A stretch of 64,000 bases of DNA from Nocardia brasiliensis NBRC 14402 (GCF_000308475.2 NZ_BAFT02000054.1:1-64000), one strand, 5' to 3'; numbered from the stretch's first letter, positions 41,954 to 51,570 are shown. Made by a program: numbers and translations. The notes: generated by a model not told the origin, from the sequence alone.

Positions 41954-43473
41954 TTACACCGGCCGTACCAGTCCATGGCGAACCAGTCCGGCCACCACGG
42001 ACAGCGCCTCGGCCGCGAACTCCGAGGTCACGTCGTCAGCTCCGTGGGCAACCGCCAGCAGTTCGATCAGCTCGTACAACGGCAGGCCGTCGGCGCGCAT
42101 TCCCGCGAGCAGGGAGATGGTTGTCTCATCCACCTCGTGCTGCCAGCGCGGGCCGTCGCCGCGATGCACCCGCGCCACCCGCGGCGTCCAGCCCTCCGGG
42201 CCGGGCAGCGCGACGCGCTCCAGCGCCGTCGCCGGGTCCACCACGAATCGTGAAGTCCAGGCCAGGTTTTCGTCACCCGCGACGGCTCGCAGCCAGGCCG
42301 ACCGCTCGAAATACTTCGTCGCCTCGTCGCCGAGCGGATCCTCGAAACCGTGCGTCAGGTCTTCGGCGAGCAGCTCGGTCGGTCCGTCGATGGCGCGCAG
42401 ATAGACGAAGCCGAACCCGACGCCTTCCACCTGCGCCGCGGTGAACGCGTCGAGCCACTGATCGGCGCGCGCCTGCGCGGCGGTGTCGCGCGGGTCCAGG
42501 CCCGCGTCGCGCAACCAGGTGCCGACATAGAGGGCGGGATCGGCGACGTCGCGCTGCACGACCCAGGCGTCGATGCCGTGCGCGGGCAGCCAGGACGACA
42601 CACGGTGACGCCAATCCTCGCCCTCGACATGCACCCACGCCGCGAGCATCGCGGCCGTGCCGCCCGGGTTCAGCAGATCGGCGGCCTGACCGATCACCAG
42701 CTCGCTCGCGCCGTCCAGGGCCAGTCCGGAATCCCGATAGGTGTGCTCGATCCTGGCCGGGCCGACCACGAACGGCGGATTCGCCACCACCTGATCGAAG
42801 CGCCGTCCCGCGACCGGCTCGAACCAGGAGCCTTCGACCAGTTCCAGGTCCAGGCCGTTGAGCGCGGCGGTGGCCGCGGCGAGCCAGAGCGCGCGCGGGT
42901 TCACGTCCGTCGCGGTCACCCGGTCGGCATAGGACGTCGCGTGGACGGCTTGCACACCGCAACCGGTGCCCAGGTCCAGCACGGAACCGACGGGCCGGGT
43001 CGGGGTGGCGCGCAGCAGTGACAGCGAGGCGTGGCCGACGCCGAGCACGTGGTCCTCGCTCAGGGTGCGCTTGCGCATCGAGTCGTCGAGATCGGACAGG
43101 ATCCAGCGGGTGCCCGCGCCCGCGTCGAGCGGACGCAGGTCCAGCACGGCCAGCACGGTCCCCCGGCCCGGCGCAGCAGGCCCGCCGCGATCGCGCGATC
43201 GATGTCCACGGGCGCCAGGGCCGCGGCCACGTCGCGTTCCGGCATCGGGTCGCCGAGCAGCAGCAGCCGGATCAGCGTGCCGAGTTCGCCCGCATCGCGG
43301 GCCGCGCGGCGCACCGGTACCGGTTCGGAACGCCCCAGCGCCGCGTGCGCGTCCGCGCCCAGCACCGCGAGCAGCGTGTCGGCGTCGTAGCGGACGCGGG
43401 TCAGCGCCGTCCGCAGGTCCGGGCACAGTGCGGTGAGCAGGGATTCGGTGGTGGTCGATCGGTTCGTGGGCAC
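41954..43473 (-). pseudogene. SAM-dependent methyltransferase gene with an apparent frameshift (506 aa if restored)
   Basis: The 5' part (GTG 43473 to about 43165) encodes a helical N-terminal region ending AAGLLRRAG. The rest is in another frame, starting TVLAVLDLRPLD and containing the methyltransferase core: VLDLGTGCGVQAVHA, ATDVNPRALWLAA and the NPPF motif in VVANPPFVVG. The frames join at a run of five G (plus 43160-43164): one more G would give a continuous protein reading RRAGGTVLAVLDLRP. Thus a 1-base deletion, a sequencing miscount or slippage is likely. NPPF suggests methylation of an amide or base nitrogen, as in RsmC/RlmG-type enzymes. It is the first gene after the sigB control region. 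Confidence 0.85.
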
Positions 43474-43558
43474 CCCGGTACTCTGCCACCGCGGAGGCGC
43501 GGAACCGGTGAGGTGGTCGCGCTGGCGGTGCGGCCCGCCGGAAAGCATGCGAGATAGG

Positions 43559-43636
43559 TTCCCGCACCAGTTCTGTGCTCGCGCACTCGTTGTGGCTTGC
43601 CACAGCGCGTGCGAGGCGTCAGAAGGGGTGCGAGAG
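43559..43636. repeat. 78-bp inverted-repeat (hairpin) element, copy D
   Basis: The copy begins TTCCCGCACC with its second box (CTCGCGCAC) 19 bp later at 43578. On the right GTGCGAGG (43609) and GTGCGAGAG (43628) are also 19 bp apart. The left TTCTG faces right CAGAA. It lies in the gap between the methyltransferase gene and the VOC gene. Confidence 0.75.
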
Positions 43637-43736
43637 GTCATGACGGGTTCGGGGACAGCGCAACGAGCGGGACGCGGTCGTGCCTGGCCTGCGCTCCGGA
43701 GTCGGGAGCCGTGCCGAGGGTGCGGTCGGGAGGGTT

Positions 43737-44483
43737 CTAGAGCAGGCCCGTGTTCGGGTTGCGAGCGGTGACGCAGTAGGTCGCGTCCGCCGGATCCGCC
43801 ATCACGATCCAGTAGTCGTAGCGCTGCACGATGGTGGCGCCGAGGGATTCGTGCCAGGTGGCCGTGGCCTCGATGTCGTTGGACGCGAGGTCGATGTGCG
43901 CGCTGGTGGCGCGGTCTTCGCCGAGGCGTTGCAGCAGCAACTGCACCGGCAGGTGCTGTTCGGCGCGCAACCGGGCGAACTCCGCCAATCTGCCTTGCTG
44001 AAAGGTCCAGCCGGTCAACGACTTCCAGAATTCGGTCTCGACCGCGTGATCGGCGGGACCGATGTCGAGGCACACCTGATCGAGACGGCTGAGGGTGCCG
44101 TCGGGTGCGGTCACCGGAGGCGCGGGGGTGCTGGTGGCGCGACCGCTCGGGGTCAGGCAGAAGGTCTGGCCGCCGGGGGAGCGCAGTACCGCGTAGTCGG
44201 GATGGTTCGCGACCAGATCCGCGCCGAGATCGAGCGCGGTGCGCACCGCGGTGGGGATGTGGTCGACATCGAAGTCGAGGTGCACACCGCCGAGCCCGGT
44301 CACCGCCTGCATCTTCACGCCCGCGGCGGCGAAGAGCGCGGGATCGGGTAGCAGCGTGAGGAATTCGTCGTGCTCGCCGCGGCGGGCGGAGAGTTCGGTA
44401 CCGGTGACCGTGGACCAGAACTTGGCGCAGTCGTCGAAACGCTGTGCGGGGCGGTCGAGGAAGGCCCAGACCCACCGAATCAT
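43737..44483 (-). CDS. VOC/glyoxalase-like two-domain protein (248 aa)
   Basis: Two vicinal-oxygen-chelate half-domains are arranged in tandem: residues about 1-115 (WAFLDRPAQRFDDCAKFW through GVHLDFDVD and LRSPGGQTFCL) and about 130-248 (QVCLDIGPADHAVETEFW through SAHIDLASND and VMADPADATYCV). Histidines and glutamates at the usual metal positions are partly present (HLDFD, HIDLAS). Such proteins are lyases, dioxygenases or antibiotic-binding proteins; which one cannot be said. The ATG follows AGGAGAG. It is divergent from the MFS gene. Confidence 0.85.
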   Translation of the reverse strand: MIRWVWAFLDRPAQRFDDCAKFWSTVTGTELSARRGEHDEFLTLLPDPALFAAAGVKMQAVTGLGGVHLDFDVDHIPTAVRTALDLGADLVANHPDYAVLRSPGGQTFCLTPSGRATSTPAPPVTAPDGTLSRLDQVCLDIGPADHAVETEFWKSLTGWTFQQGRLAEFARLRAEQHLPVQLLLQRLGEDRATSAHIDLASNDIEATATWHESLGATIVQRYDYWIVMADPADATYCVTARNPNTGLL

Positions 44484-44633
44484 GTTCTCTCCTGTCTTGT
44501 TCCCCGGGACACATTAGGGAAAGCCGCACCCACTGTCGAGGACATTGGCGTGTCGCCGGAAGTGGCACGATATTGGTGTTTTGTGGCTTTCCGGCCACTC
44601 GTTGCCCGGGCGGAATTCCGGCACGCTCAGCGG

Positions 44634-45932
44634 ATGACCGAACTCCAGACGCCGCCGACCGCTTCGATCCGGTATCGGCGGCTGCACCCGGCATGGGTGG
44701 TCGCGGGGGTCGGGTTCGTGACGTTGATCGGTGCGGCGGCGTTCCGCTCCGTACCCAGCGTGCTGCTGGATCCGCTGCACGCGGAGTTCGGGTGGTCGCA
44801 CGGCACCATCGGTGCGGCCGTGTCGTTGAATCTGCTCCTCTACGGGCTGATTTCGCCGTTCGCGGCGGCGCTGATGGACCGATTCGGCATCCGCAAAGTG
44901 GTGGCGTGCGCGCTGGTCCTTGTCGCTCTGGGCAGCGGACTCACCGTGTTCATGACCGAGGCGTGGCATCTGATGCTCACCTGGGGTCTGCTCGTGGGCA
45001 TCGGGGTCGGGTCGATGTCGATGCCGTTCGTCGCCACCATCACCGGGCGCTGGTTTGTGCGGCAGCGCGGTCTGGTCACGGGGGTGCTCACCGCGGCGGG
45101 CGCGACCGGTCAGCTGGTGTTCCTGCCGCTGGTGTCGGCCCTGGCGCACGCGCACGGCTGGCGGGTGCCGTCGCTGATCGTCGCCGGGGCGGCGCTGGCC
45201 GTGGTGCCGCTGGTATTGCTGTTCATCCGAGACTTCCCGAGCGATGTCGGGGTCACCGCGTACGGCGCGGAACCAGGCAGCGTCGTCGGACTGCGCACGC
45301 CGGCGAGCGCGGGGGCGTGGCGGGCGCTCACCGTGCTCGGCGCGATCGCGCGGCGGCCCGGATTCTGGTTGCTGGCCGGGGGATTCGCGGTGTGCGGTGC
45401 ATCGACCAACGGGCTCGTCGGCACCCACTTCGTCAGCGCGGCCCACGACCACGGGATGCCGCCGACGGCCGCCGCGAGCCTGCTCGCCGTGGTCGGTGTG
45501 TTCGATGTGGCGGGCACCATCTTCTCCGGCTGGCTGACCGACCGGGTCGACCCGCGCTATCTACTGGTCGGCTACTACGTGCTGCGGGGCGCGTCGCTGC
45601 TGATCCTGCCGTCGCTGCTCGGTCCGCACACCCAGCCCAGCCTGTGGGTGTTCATCATCTTCTACGGATTGGATTGGGTCGCCACCGTTCCGCCGACGGT
45701 GCTGCTCTGCCGCGAACTGTTCGGCGCCGACGGACCCGTCGCCTTCGGCTGGGTCTTCGCCTCCCACCAGATCGGCTCCGCGATCGCCGCCACCGGCGCC
45801 GGCGTGATCCGCGACCTCCAAGGAAACTACGACCTCGCCTGGTACCTGGCCGGCGCCCTCTGCGCCGCCGCCGCCGTGATGTCCGCCTTCGTCACCCGCC
45901 GGCCGAGCGAAGCGGTCGCCGTCCCCGCGTAG
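44634..45932 (+). CDS. MFS transporter (432 aa)
   Basis: The protein has twelve predicted membrane segments. The conserved motif between segments 2 and 3 is seen as ALMDRFGIRKVVA, with a matching GWLTDRVDPRYLL between segments 8 and 9. This pattern fits the OFA/monocarboxylate-type or nitrate-sialic-acid-like MFS exporters and importers; the substrate is unknown. The first membrane segment starts near residue 20 from the ATG at 44634. It is divergent from the VOC gene, so the two may share control, for example a drug or small-acid response. Confidence 0.9.
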   Translation: MTELQTPPTASIRYRRLHPAWVVAGVGFVTLIGAAAFRSVPSVLLDPLHAEFGWSHGTIGAAVSLNLLLYGLISPFAAALMDRFGIRKVVACALVLVALGSGLTVFMTEAWHLMLTWGLLVGIGVGSMSMPFVATITGRWFVRQRGLVTGVLTAAGATGQLVFLPLVSALAHAHGWRVPSLIVAGAALAVVPLVLLFIRDFPSDVGVTAYGAEPGSVVGLRTPASAGAWRALTVLGAIARRPGFWLLAGGFAVCGASTNGLVGTHFVSAAHDHGMPPTAAASLLAVVGVFDVAGTIFSGWLTDRVDPRYLLVGYYVLRGASLLILPSLLGPHTQPSLWVFIIFYGLDWVATVPPTVLLCRELFGADGPVAFGWVFASHQIGSAIAATGAGVIRDLQGNYDLAWYLAGALCAAAAVMSAFVTRRPSEAVAVPA

Positions 45933-45958
45933 TGCGGACGTAGCCGGGGTGCCCGGGG

Positions 45959-46375
45959 TCAGCCGTCGATGGCGTTGTGCGGGCGCGATTCGATGGCGGT
46001 GCGGGGGCGGTCCCAGCGGCTCGGTTCGTCTTTACGGCGCGGCGGGCGGTCGTTGGCGATGAGGACGGCGATCCAGGGCAGCGGGATGGACACCGCGATG
46101 ACGAGGATCGCGAGCAACGCGCTGTGGAACGAGCTGTAGACGATCGCGGCGATCACCAGGCACGGGATGCGGAACGCCATGATGATCGTGTAGCGGCGCA
46201 CCCGGGCGCGGTGCTGATCCTCGAGCGACGGCTGCGCCTCGGTGATCAGGACGGGATGTTTGTCGTCGCTGCCGGGAAAGTACCCGGCCTTGCGCGGAGA
46301 AACGGAGGGCATCGTGACCTCGGGGCCGGAGCCGTCGAGATCGTCGGCGTCGGAGGAGTCGCCGTGCTGCTGCAT
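45959..46375 (-). CDS. DUF3099 membrane protein (138 aa)
   Basis: The protein has two adjacent membrane segments in the centre (RIPCLVIAAIVYSSFHSALLAILVIAVSIP, given in parts) flanked by a polar N-terminus containing VLITEAQPSLEDQHRARVRRYTII and a basic tail (RPPRRKDEPSRWDRP). This is the actinobacterial DUF3099 pattern; function is unknown. In mycobacteria the DUF3099 gene (Rv2709) is next to sigB and a DUF3039 gene, as here allowing for inserted genes. The ATG at 46375 is used; a shorter form could begin at 46312 (MPSVSP). It is divergent from the DUF3039 gene. Confidence 0.85.
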   Translation of the reverse strand: MQQHGDSSDADDLDGSGPEVTMPSVSPRKAGYFPGSDDKHPVLITEAQPSLEDQHRARVRRYTIIMAFRIPCLVIAAIVYSSFHSALLAILVIAVSIPLPWIAVLIANDRPPRRKDEPSRWDRPRTAIESRPHNAIDG

Positions 46376-46520
46376 GCCGTCGAGTCTTCCACTGTCCGGG
46401 CTCGACCGCACACACAGTGGTCAACCCGGCGAATGCGGAACGAATGGGACACGCCGCCGGATCCGGCGGGTGTCGCCGACGCCCACGTCCTCTTGGGCAG
46501 CGAAGTTGTCATGCGGCATC

Positions 46521-46766
46521 ATGGAGTGCGTGAGTAGTGACACGATGGTTCGCCCGGATTCGACCACCGACGAGTCGACGAGCGACGACACCCCGAGGTT
46601 CTTCCACTACGTGAAGAAGGACAAGATCGCGGAGAGCGCCGTCATGGGCACCCATGTCGTCGCCCTGTGCGGTGAGGTCTTCCCGGTGACGCGCTCGCCC
46701 AAGCCCGGCTCCCCGGTCTGCCCGGACTGCAAGAAGGTCTACGACGGCCTGAAAAAGGGCGACTGA
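46521..46766 (+). CDS. DUF3039 small zinc-ribbon-like protein (81 aa)
   Basis: This highly conserved small protein has the family core FHYVKKDKIAESAVMGTHVV followed by ALCGEVFPVTRSPKPGSPVCPDCKKVY. Cysteines at CGE and CPDC could bind zinc, although only three are close together. Function is unknown; it sits in the sigB neighbourhood in mycobacteria (Rv2708c). Possible starts are ATG 46521, GTG 46530 and ATG 46545; the core begins well after all of them. The divergent DUF3099 gene is 145 bp away. Confidence 0.88.
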   Translation: MECVSSDTMVRPDSTTDESTSDDTPRFFHYVKKDKIAESAVMGTHVVALCGEVFPVTRSPKPGSPVCPDCKKVYDGLKKGD

Positions 46767-46968
46767 CCCCCTGGCGTCCCATTCGCCTCGGCCGACGCAC
46801 CCCGTCGGCCGTCGAACGCGACGCCTTGGTCGATTGATCACCAGGTAACCCTGTCTGGCCGCACGCGAAATCGCTGCCGAACTTCCGCGCATGGTGCTGG
46901 TTCGCGCGCCGCGCCTCGATGGCCGGCCCGCTGCACCGAGACGAGTGTTCCGACGTAACCGAAGCGCG

Positions 46969-48105
46969 CTAGGCGGTATTGGGTTCGGTGTCGAGGGGGG
47001 CGGGGTCTTTGGGTGGGGGAGCGGTGCTCGACTTCGGGTCGGGGGTGATGGGATTCGGGGTTTCGGCGGGGCCTTCTTCGGGATCGCCGTTGAGTTGGTT
47101 GGCGATCCATTCCTTGACCTGAGTCATGCGGGTGGCGCGGGCGGGCCAGAATTCCTGGACGGCGGCATTGAATTCGGCGCCGAGGATCACCGCGAAGCCG
47201 AGGAAGTAGGTGAACAGGAGGAAGGCGATGGGGGTGGCGAGCGCGCCGTAGGTGACGCCGGTGTCGGTGACCCAGGACAGGTAGCGCCGCAGTCCTTCGC
47301 TCGCGGCCATGAAGAACACGCCGGCCACCAACGCCCCGTTGAACAGTCGATGCCAGGGCAGCGAGGTGTGCAACGCCAGCTTGTACAGGGTGGTCAGTCC
47401 GACGATCAGCAGCAGACCGACGCCGGGATAGTAGAAGAAGTCCAGCAGGCGCAGCCCGGTCGCCCGCCACGCCGTGGGCAGCACCCGTCCGATCAGGGTC
47501 GGCCCCAGCGCGACCAGCGGCAGAATGAACACCGACGCCACCAGGAACAACACGTACAGCAGCAGCGCGAAGATGCGCTGCCACACCGGGTGTCGCGCGT
47601 CCTGCTGATCGTGCGCCTCGACGATCGAGTCGACGAAAGTCGCCATCGCGGACGACCCCGCCCACAGCGACAGCACGAAACCGACCGACACCACCGCACC
47701 GCGGCCGCGCCCGAGCACATCCTGCACGGTGGGTTCGATGAGATCGGAGACCACGGTGGAACTGAACAGGTCACGGCTGAACGAGATGATCTTCGATTCG
47801 ACGATCTGCACGGTGTCGGGCCCGAACCACCCGCCGACGTAGCCGAGGCTGCCGAGCACGCCGAGCAGCAGCGGCGCCAGCGAGAGCGTCTGCCAGAACG
47901 CCGCGGCCGCCGACTTGGCGAAAATCGAGTCGTCCCACGCCTTCACCGCGACCCGCACGACGAGCCGGGTGGTCTGCCTGCGCGCCCGCCGCCCGCCGAG
48001 GATCGCGCGCTGCGACCAGGTCAGCTTTCGCGCAGCAAATCCACCACTGAGCGACGGTAGGTCGGTGCGCAGCGGGTCGCTCGGCAGGGCCTTCTTCTCG
48101 GACAT
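46969..48105 (-). CDS. YihY/BrkB-type integral membrane protein (378 aa)
   Basis: This is a member of the YihY/virulence factor BrkB family with six membrane segments between about residues 60 and 320. Recognisable parts are AAAAFWQTLSLAPLLLGVLG, the mid-protein SVGFVLSLWAGSSAM and the glycine-rich WVTDTGVTYGALATPIAFLLF followed by ILGAEFNA. The C-terminal tail is Pro/Thr/Asp-rich and probably cytoplasmic. Although once called ribonuclease BN, family members are membrane proteins of unknown function. The ATG at 48105 starts the conserved part; the frame is open to 48372. It is divergent from the helicase gene. Confidence 0.88.
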   Translation of the reverse strand: MSEKKALPSDPLRTDLPSLSGGFAARKLTWSQRAILGGRRARRQTTRLVVRVAVKAWDDSIFAKSAAAAFWQTLSLAPLLLGVLGSLGYVGGWFGPDTVQIVESKIISFSRDLFSSTVVSDLIEPTVQDVLGRGRGAVVSVGFVLSLWAGSSAMATFVDSIVEAHDQQDARHPVWQRIFALLLYVLFLVASVFILPLVALGPTLIGRVLPTAWRATGLRLLDFFYYPGVGLLLIVGLTTLYKLALHTSLPWHRLFNGALVAGVFFMAASEGLRRYLSWVTDTGVTYGALATPIAFLLFTYFLGFAVILGAEFNAAVQEFWPARATRMTQVKEWIANQLNGDPEEGPAETPNPITPDPKSSTAPPPKDPAPLDTEPNTA

Positions 48106-48272
48106 CGTGCCTACAGCATCGCCTACATCTCCGATCCGTACCGCAGTCCGGGGGCGACGTGTCGCCGGGCAACACGTGAATTCGGGCGTGTCTGCTGGTG
48201 AACATGTGATGCCGATCGCGCATGCCGCGTCGGTTTGGCAACACGCCGTGCCGGGCCAGTAGGGTCGAGTGC

Positions 48273-50075
48273 GTGACTGGGTCGGGTGGCGCCGCTGTGG
48301 CGGGACAAGCGGAGACACCGGGCGATTCGGGAACACCCGAGGCTTCGGGCAGACCGAACAGCTCCGGTACATCGAGTGGCGGGTCGCTGCGTGCCTGGCA
48401 GCGGCGGGCTTTGACGAAGTATCTGGCGTCCAAGCCGCGCGATTTCCTCGCGGTGGCGACGCCGGGCGCGGGTAAGACCACCTTCGCGCTGCGCGTCGCG
48501 GCCGAACTGCTGGCCGACCGCACCGTCGATCAGATCACCGTGGTCGCCCCGACCGAGCACCTCAAGCATCAGTGGGCGCAGTCCGCAGCCCGCGCGGGCA
48601 TCGCACTGGATTCCCGGTTCTCGAATGCTGCAGGCGGCACGTCCGGCGACTATCACGGTGTCGTGGTCACCTACGCGCAGGTCGCCTCGCATCCGTCGCG
48701 GCACCGGGTGCGCACCGAAAACCGCAGGACCCTGGTGATTCTCGACGAGATCCACCACGCGGGCGACGCGAAGAGCTGGGGTGAGGCGACCGCCGAGGCG
48801 TTCGGTGACGCCACTCGCCGGCTCGCGCTGACCGGTACCCCGTTCCGCAGCGACGACAGTCAGATCCCGTTCATCACCTACGAACCCGACGAGTCCGGGT
48901 TCCCGCGTTCGCGCGCCGATCACGCCTACGGCTACTCCGAGGCGCTCGCAGACGGCGTCGTGCGGCCTGTGGTGTTCCTCGCCTACTCCGGTGACGCGCA
49001 CTGGCGCGACAGCGCGGGCGAGGAGCACACCGCCCGCCTCGGTGAGCCGCTGAACGCCGAGCAGACCGCGCGGGCCTGGCGCACCGCGCTCGATCCGGCG
49101 GGCGACTGGATCTCGGCCGTGCTGCGCGCCGCCGATATGCGCCTGCGTCAGCTGCGCAATACCGGCATGCCGGACGCGGGCGGCCTGGTGATCGCCACCG
49201 ACCAGGAGCGGGCGCGCGACTACGCCGAACTGCTGGAACACATTTCGGGCAGCAAGCCCGCGCTGGTGCTGTCCGACGATCCGTCCTCCTCGGACCGGAT
49301 CGGCGAGTTCGCCGCCAGCAAGGACCCGTGGATGGTCGCGGTGCGCATGGTGTCCGAGGGCGTCGACGTGCCGCGGCTGGCCGTCGGCGTGTACGCGACC
49401 AGCGCCTCGACTCCGCTGTATTTCGCGCAGGCGATCGGCCGGTTCGTGCGCGCCCGGCGGCCCGGTGAGACCGCGAGCGTGTTCCTGCCCTCGGTGCCGG
49501 TGCTGCTCGATCTGGCCGCGCAGCTGGAATTGCAGCGCGACCATGTGATCGGCAAACCGCACCGGGAGAAGGACGGCCTCGAAGACGAACTGCTGATCGA
49601 GGCGAACAAGCAGCAGGACGAGCCGGGCGAGGAGGAGAAGTCCTTCGTCGCACTGGCCGCCGATGCCGAGCTGGATCAGGTGATCTACGACGGATCCTCG
49701 TTCGGCACAGCGACTTTCGCGGGCAGCGACGAGGAAGCCGACTATTTGGGCATCCCCGGCCTGCTCGACGCCGACCAGATGCGCGCGCTGCTGCGCGACC
49801 GGCAGTCCAAGCAGATCGCCGACCGCGCCGAGACGACCTTCACGCCCGCCCCCGGTCCGCAGGTCGCGAGTGCGTCCGAACGGGTCGCCACCGCAGACCG
49901 TTTGGGTGAACTGCGCCGGGAACTCAACAGCCTGGTCGCCATGCACCACCACCGCACCAACAAGCCGCACGGCGTGATCCACGGCGAGCTGCGCCGCGAA
50001 TGCGGCGGCCCGCCAACAGCTTTGGCCTCCGCCGATCAGCTGGAAGAACGCATCGCCGCGCTGCGCCGGATGTAG
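48273..50075 (+). CDS. DEAD/DEAH box SF2 helicase (600 aa)
   Basis: This SF2 ATPase carries a Q-like RAWQRRALTKYL, Walker A ATPGAGKTT, the DEIH box in ILDEIHHAGD, TGTPF as motif III, and a motif VI in FAQAIGRFVRARRPGE. A disordered Gly/Ser/Thr-rich N-terminus of about 35 residues comes first. The C-terminal 150 residues (LNSLVAMHHHRTNKPHGVIHGELRRECGG) are typical of an actinobacterial group of uncharacterised helicases and contain clustered histidines. Nucleic-acid substrate and role are not known. The start is GTG 48273, with AGGG about 8 bp before; an upstream frame reaches 48222. Confidence 0.87.
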   Translation: MTGSGGAAVAGQAETPGDSGTPEASGRPNSSGTSSGGSLRAWQRRALTKYLASKPRDFLAVATPGAGKTTFALRVAAELLADRTVDQITVVAPTEHLKHQWAQSAARAGIALDSRFSNAAGGTSGDYHGVVVTYAQVASHPSRHRVRTENRRTLVILDEIHHAGDAKSWGEATAEAFGDATRRLALTGTPFRSDDSQIPFITYEPDESGFPRSRADHAYGYSEALADGVVRPVVFLAYSGDAHWRDSAGEEHTARLGEPLNAEQTARAWRTALDPAGDWISAVLRAADMRLRQLRNTGMPDAGGLVIATDQERARDYAELLEHISGSKPALVLSDDPSSSDRIGEFAASKDPWMVAVRMVSEGVDVPRLAVGVYATSASTPLYFAQAIGRFVRARRPGETASVFLPSVPVLLDLAAQLELQRDHVIGKPHREKDGLEDELLIEANKQQDEPGEEEKSFVALAADAELDQVIYDGSSFGTATFAGSDEEADYLGIPGLLDADQMRALLRDRQSKQIADRAETTFTPAPGPQVASASERVATADRLGELRRELNSLVAMHHHRTNKPHGVIHGELRRECGGPPTALASADQLEERIAALRRM

Positions 50076-50091
50076 GTCACGTGGTCTGCTG

Positions 50092-50727
50092 CTACTGCGG
50101 GTCTCCACTGCCTGCGGTAGCGGCGGAGGTGTCCTGGGTCGGCCATGCGGCCATCGCGCAATCGATGGCCAGGGTCAGGCTTTTCAGAGGGACTCCGTCG
50201 CGCGCCTGGATCGACAGGCCGTACAGGACCGTGGTGTAGAAGTTCGCGAGGGCGGCGGTGTCGGTGGCTGCGGACAGATCGCCTTCCGTCACACCGCGAT
50301 CCAGTCGCTCGCGGATGTCTTCGGTTGTCCCCTTGCGTTTTTCGACCAGGAAGTCGCGGATGGACTCGTTGCGGGTGGTGTAGGTGGAGCCGGCCAGCAC
50401 GACCATGCAGCCGTGTGGTTTGTCCTCGACGGTGTAGGCGACCGCGTTGTCCCGCAACATCGTTTCGATGGCGGCGCGCGCGGTCGGCTCTTCGCGCAGT
50501 GCCCGCTCGGTGTATCCGCCCTCGGTTTGCCCGTAGAGGTCGATGGCCTCTCGGAACAGTGCCTCCTTGCAGCCGAACGCGGCGTACAGGCTCGGTGAGT
50601 TGATGCCCATCGCAGTGGTGAGATCGTTCATCGACGCGCCCTCGTAGCCGTGCTCCCAGAACACCTCCATGGCGCGGCGCAGCGCGTCCGTGCGGTCGAA
50701 AGCGCGCGGTCGTCCCCGTTCGGCCAT
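50092..50727 (-). CDS. TetR family repressor (211 aa)
   Basis: The HTH domain reads DALRRAMEVFWEHGYEGASM then LTTAMGINSPSLYAAFGCKEALF. The C-terminal domain resembles the YcdC/AefR-like C-terminal group. The ATG at 50727 follows AAAGGAT. It is divergent from an SDR gene, and an 11-bp inverted pair in the 102-bp gap between them is a likely operator for both. The convergent helicase gene ends 17 bp away. Confidence 0.92.
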   Translation of the reverse strand: MAERGRPRAFDRTDALRRAMEVFWEHGYEGASMNDLTTAMGINSPSLYAAFGCKEALFREAIDLYGQTEGGYTERALREEPTARAAIETMLRDNAVAYTVEDKPHGCMVVLAGSTYTTRNESIRDFLVEKRKGTTEDIRERLDRGVTEGDLSAATDTAALANFYTTVLYGLSIQARDGVPLKSLTLAIDCAMAAWPTQDTSAATAGSGDPQ

Positions 50728-50739
50728 CCCGATCCTTTC

Positions 50740-50814
50740 TGTGTCGATCACTAAATATACCGCTTGACGCAGAGCGGGCCCGTGCGCTTAGCTATTTATG
50801 TATTGATCGACACA
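50740..50814. promoter_or_regulatory. Two inverted 11-bp sites between tetR and SDR
   Basis: TGTGTCGATCA at 50740-50750 and its exact reverse complement TGATCGACACA at 50804-50814 lie 53 bp apart. Each is about 12-15 bp before one of the two divergent genes, so each site could be the operator half or a full site for its neighbour's promoter. AT-rich -10-like sequences (CTAAATATAC and TATTTATGTAT) lie between them. Confidence 0.75.
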
Positions 50815-50829
50815 AAAATAGGAGGAGCG

Positions 50830-51570
50830 ATGTCGGGTCTCACGGGCAAGGTGGCGCTGGTGACGGGCGGCAGCCGGGGCATCGGAGCGGCGATCGCGCG
50901 CAAGCTGGCCGCCGACGGGGCGGCCGTGGCCATCACCTATCAGAACCGCGACGTGCAGGCGAAAGCCGTTGTCGCGGACATCGAATCAGCCGGCGGCCGG
51001 GCGGTCGCCTACCGTGCGGACAGCGCCGACGCCGCGGAGGTGGTGCGTGCCGTGCACCAGACCGCGAGCGATCTCGGCCGGTTGGACATCCTGGTGAACA
51101 ACGCGGGCATCTTCCCCGCGAAACCGTTCGAGGAGTTCACTGTCGACGAGATCGACCGCGCGCTGCACATCCACGCCCGCGCCGCGTTCGTCGGCGCGCA
51201 GGCCGCGGTGGCGCACATGAGCGACGGTGGCCGGATCGTCAGCGTCGGCAGCAACCTGTCCGAGCACGCGCCGTTCGCCGGCCTCTCGCTGTACAACCTG
51301 AGCAAGTCGGCGCTGAACGGTTTCACCAAGGCGCTCGCGCGGGAACTCGGTCCGCGGGGGATCACCGTCAACCTGTTGCAGCCGGGATCGACTGTGACGG
51401 ATATGAATCCGGTCGACGGCGGCCACTACGACCTGCAAGTCCAGCTGTCCGCGCTGGGGCACTTCGCGGCGCCGGAGGACATGGCGGCGATGGTCGCGTT
51501 CCTCGCGGGGGACACCGGTCGCAGCGTCACCGGCGCGACCTTCACCGTCGACGGTGGCACCAACGCCTGA
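50830..51570 (+). CDS. SDR family oxidoreductase (246 aa)
   Basis: This classical short-chain dehydrogenase has TGGSRGIG, LVNNAGIFPAK, a catalytic YxxxK in LYNLSKSA and a C-terminal FTVDGGTNA. After the second strand it shows the NRD motif, which fits NADP preference weakly. The serine segment reads VGSNLSEHAPFAG, related to the tyrosine-less SDR at 22335, but here the tyrosine is kept. A very good ribosome site (AGGAGGAG) precedes the ATG at 50830. It is the likely target of the divergent TetR. Confidence 0.93.
   Translation: MSGLTGKVALVTGGSRGIGAAIARKLAADGAAVAITYQNRDVQAKAVVADIESAGGRAVAYRADSADAAEVVRAVHQTASDLGRLDILVNNAGIFPAKPFEEFTVDEIDRALHIHARAAFVGAQAAVAHMSDGGRIVSVGSNLSEHAPFAGLSLYNLSKSALNGFTKALARELGPRGITVNLLQPGSTVTDMNPVDGGHYDLQVQLSALGHFAAPEDMAAMVAFLAGDTGRSVTGATFTVDGGTNA

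Noticed and set aside
44554..44595. Inverted GCCGGAA/TTCCGGC pair upstream of the MFS gene
   Set aside because: The arms are only 7 bp with about 28 bp between them, which is expected by chance in this GC-rich sequence.
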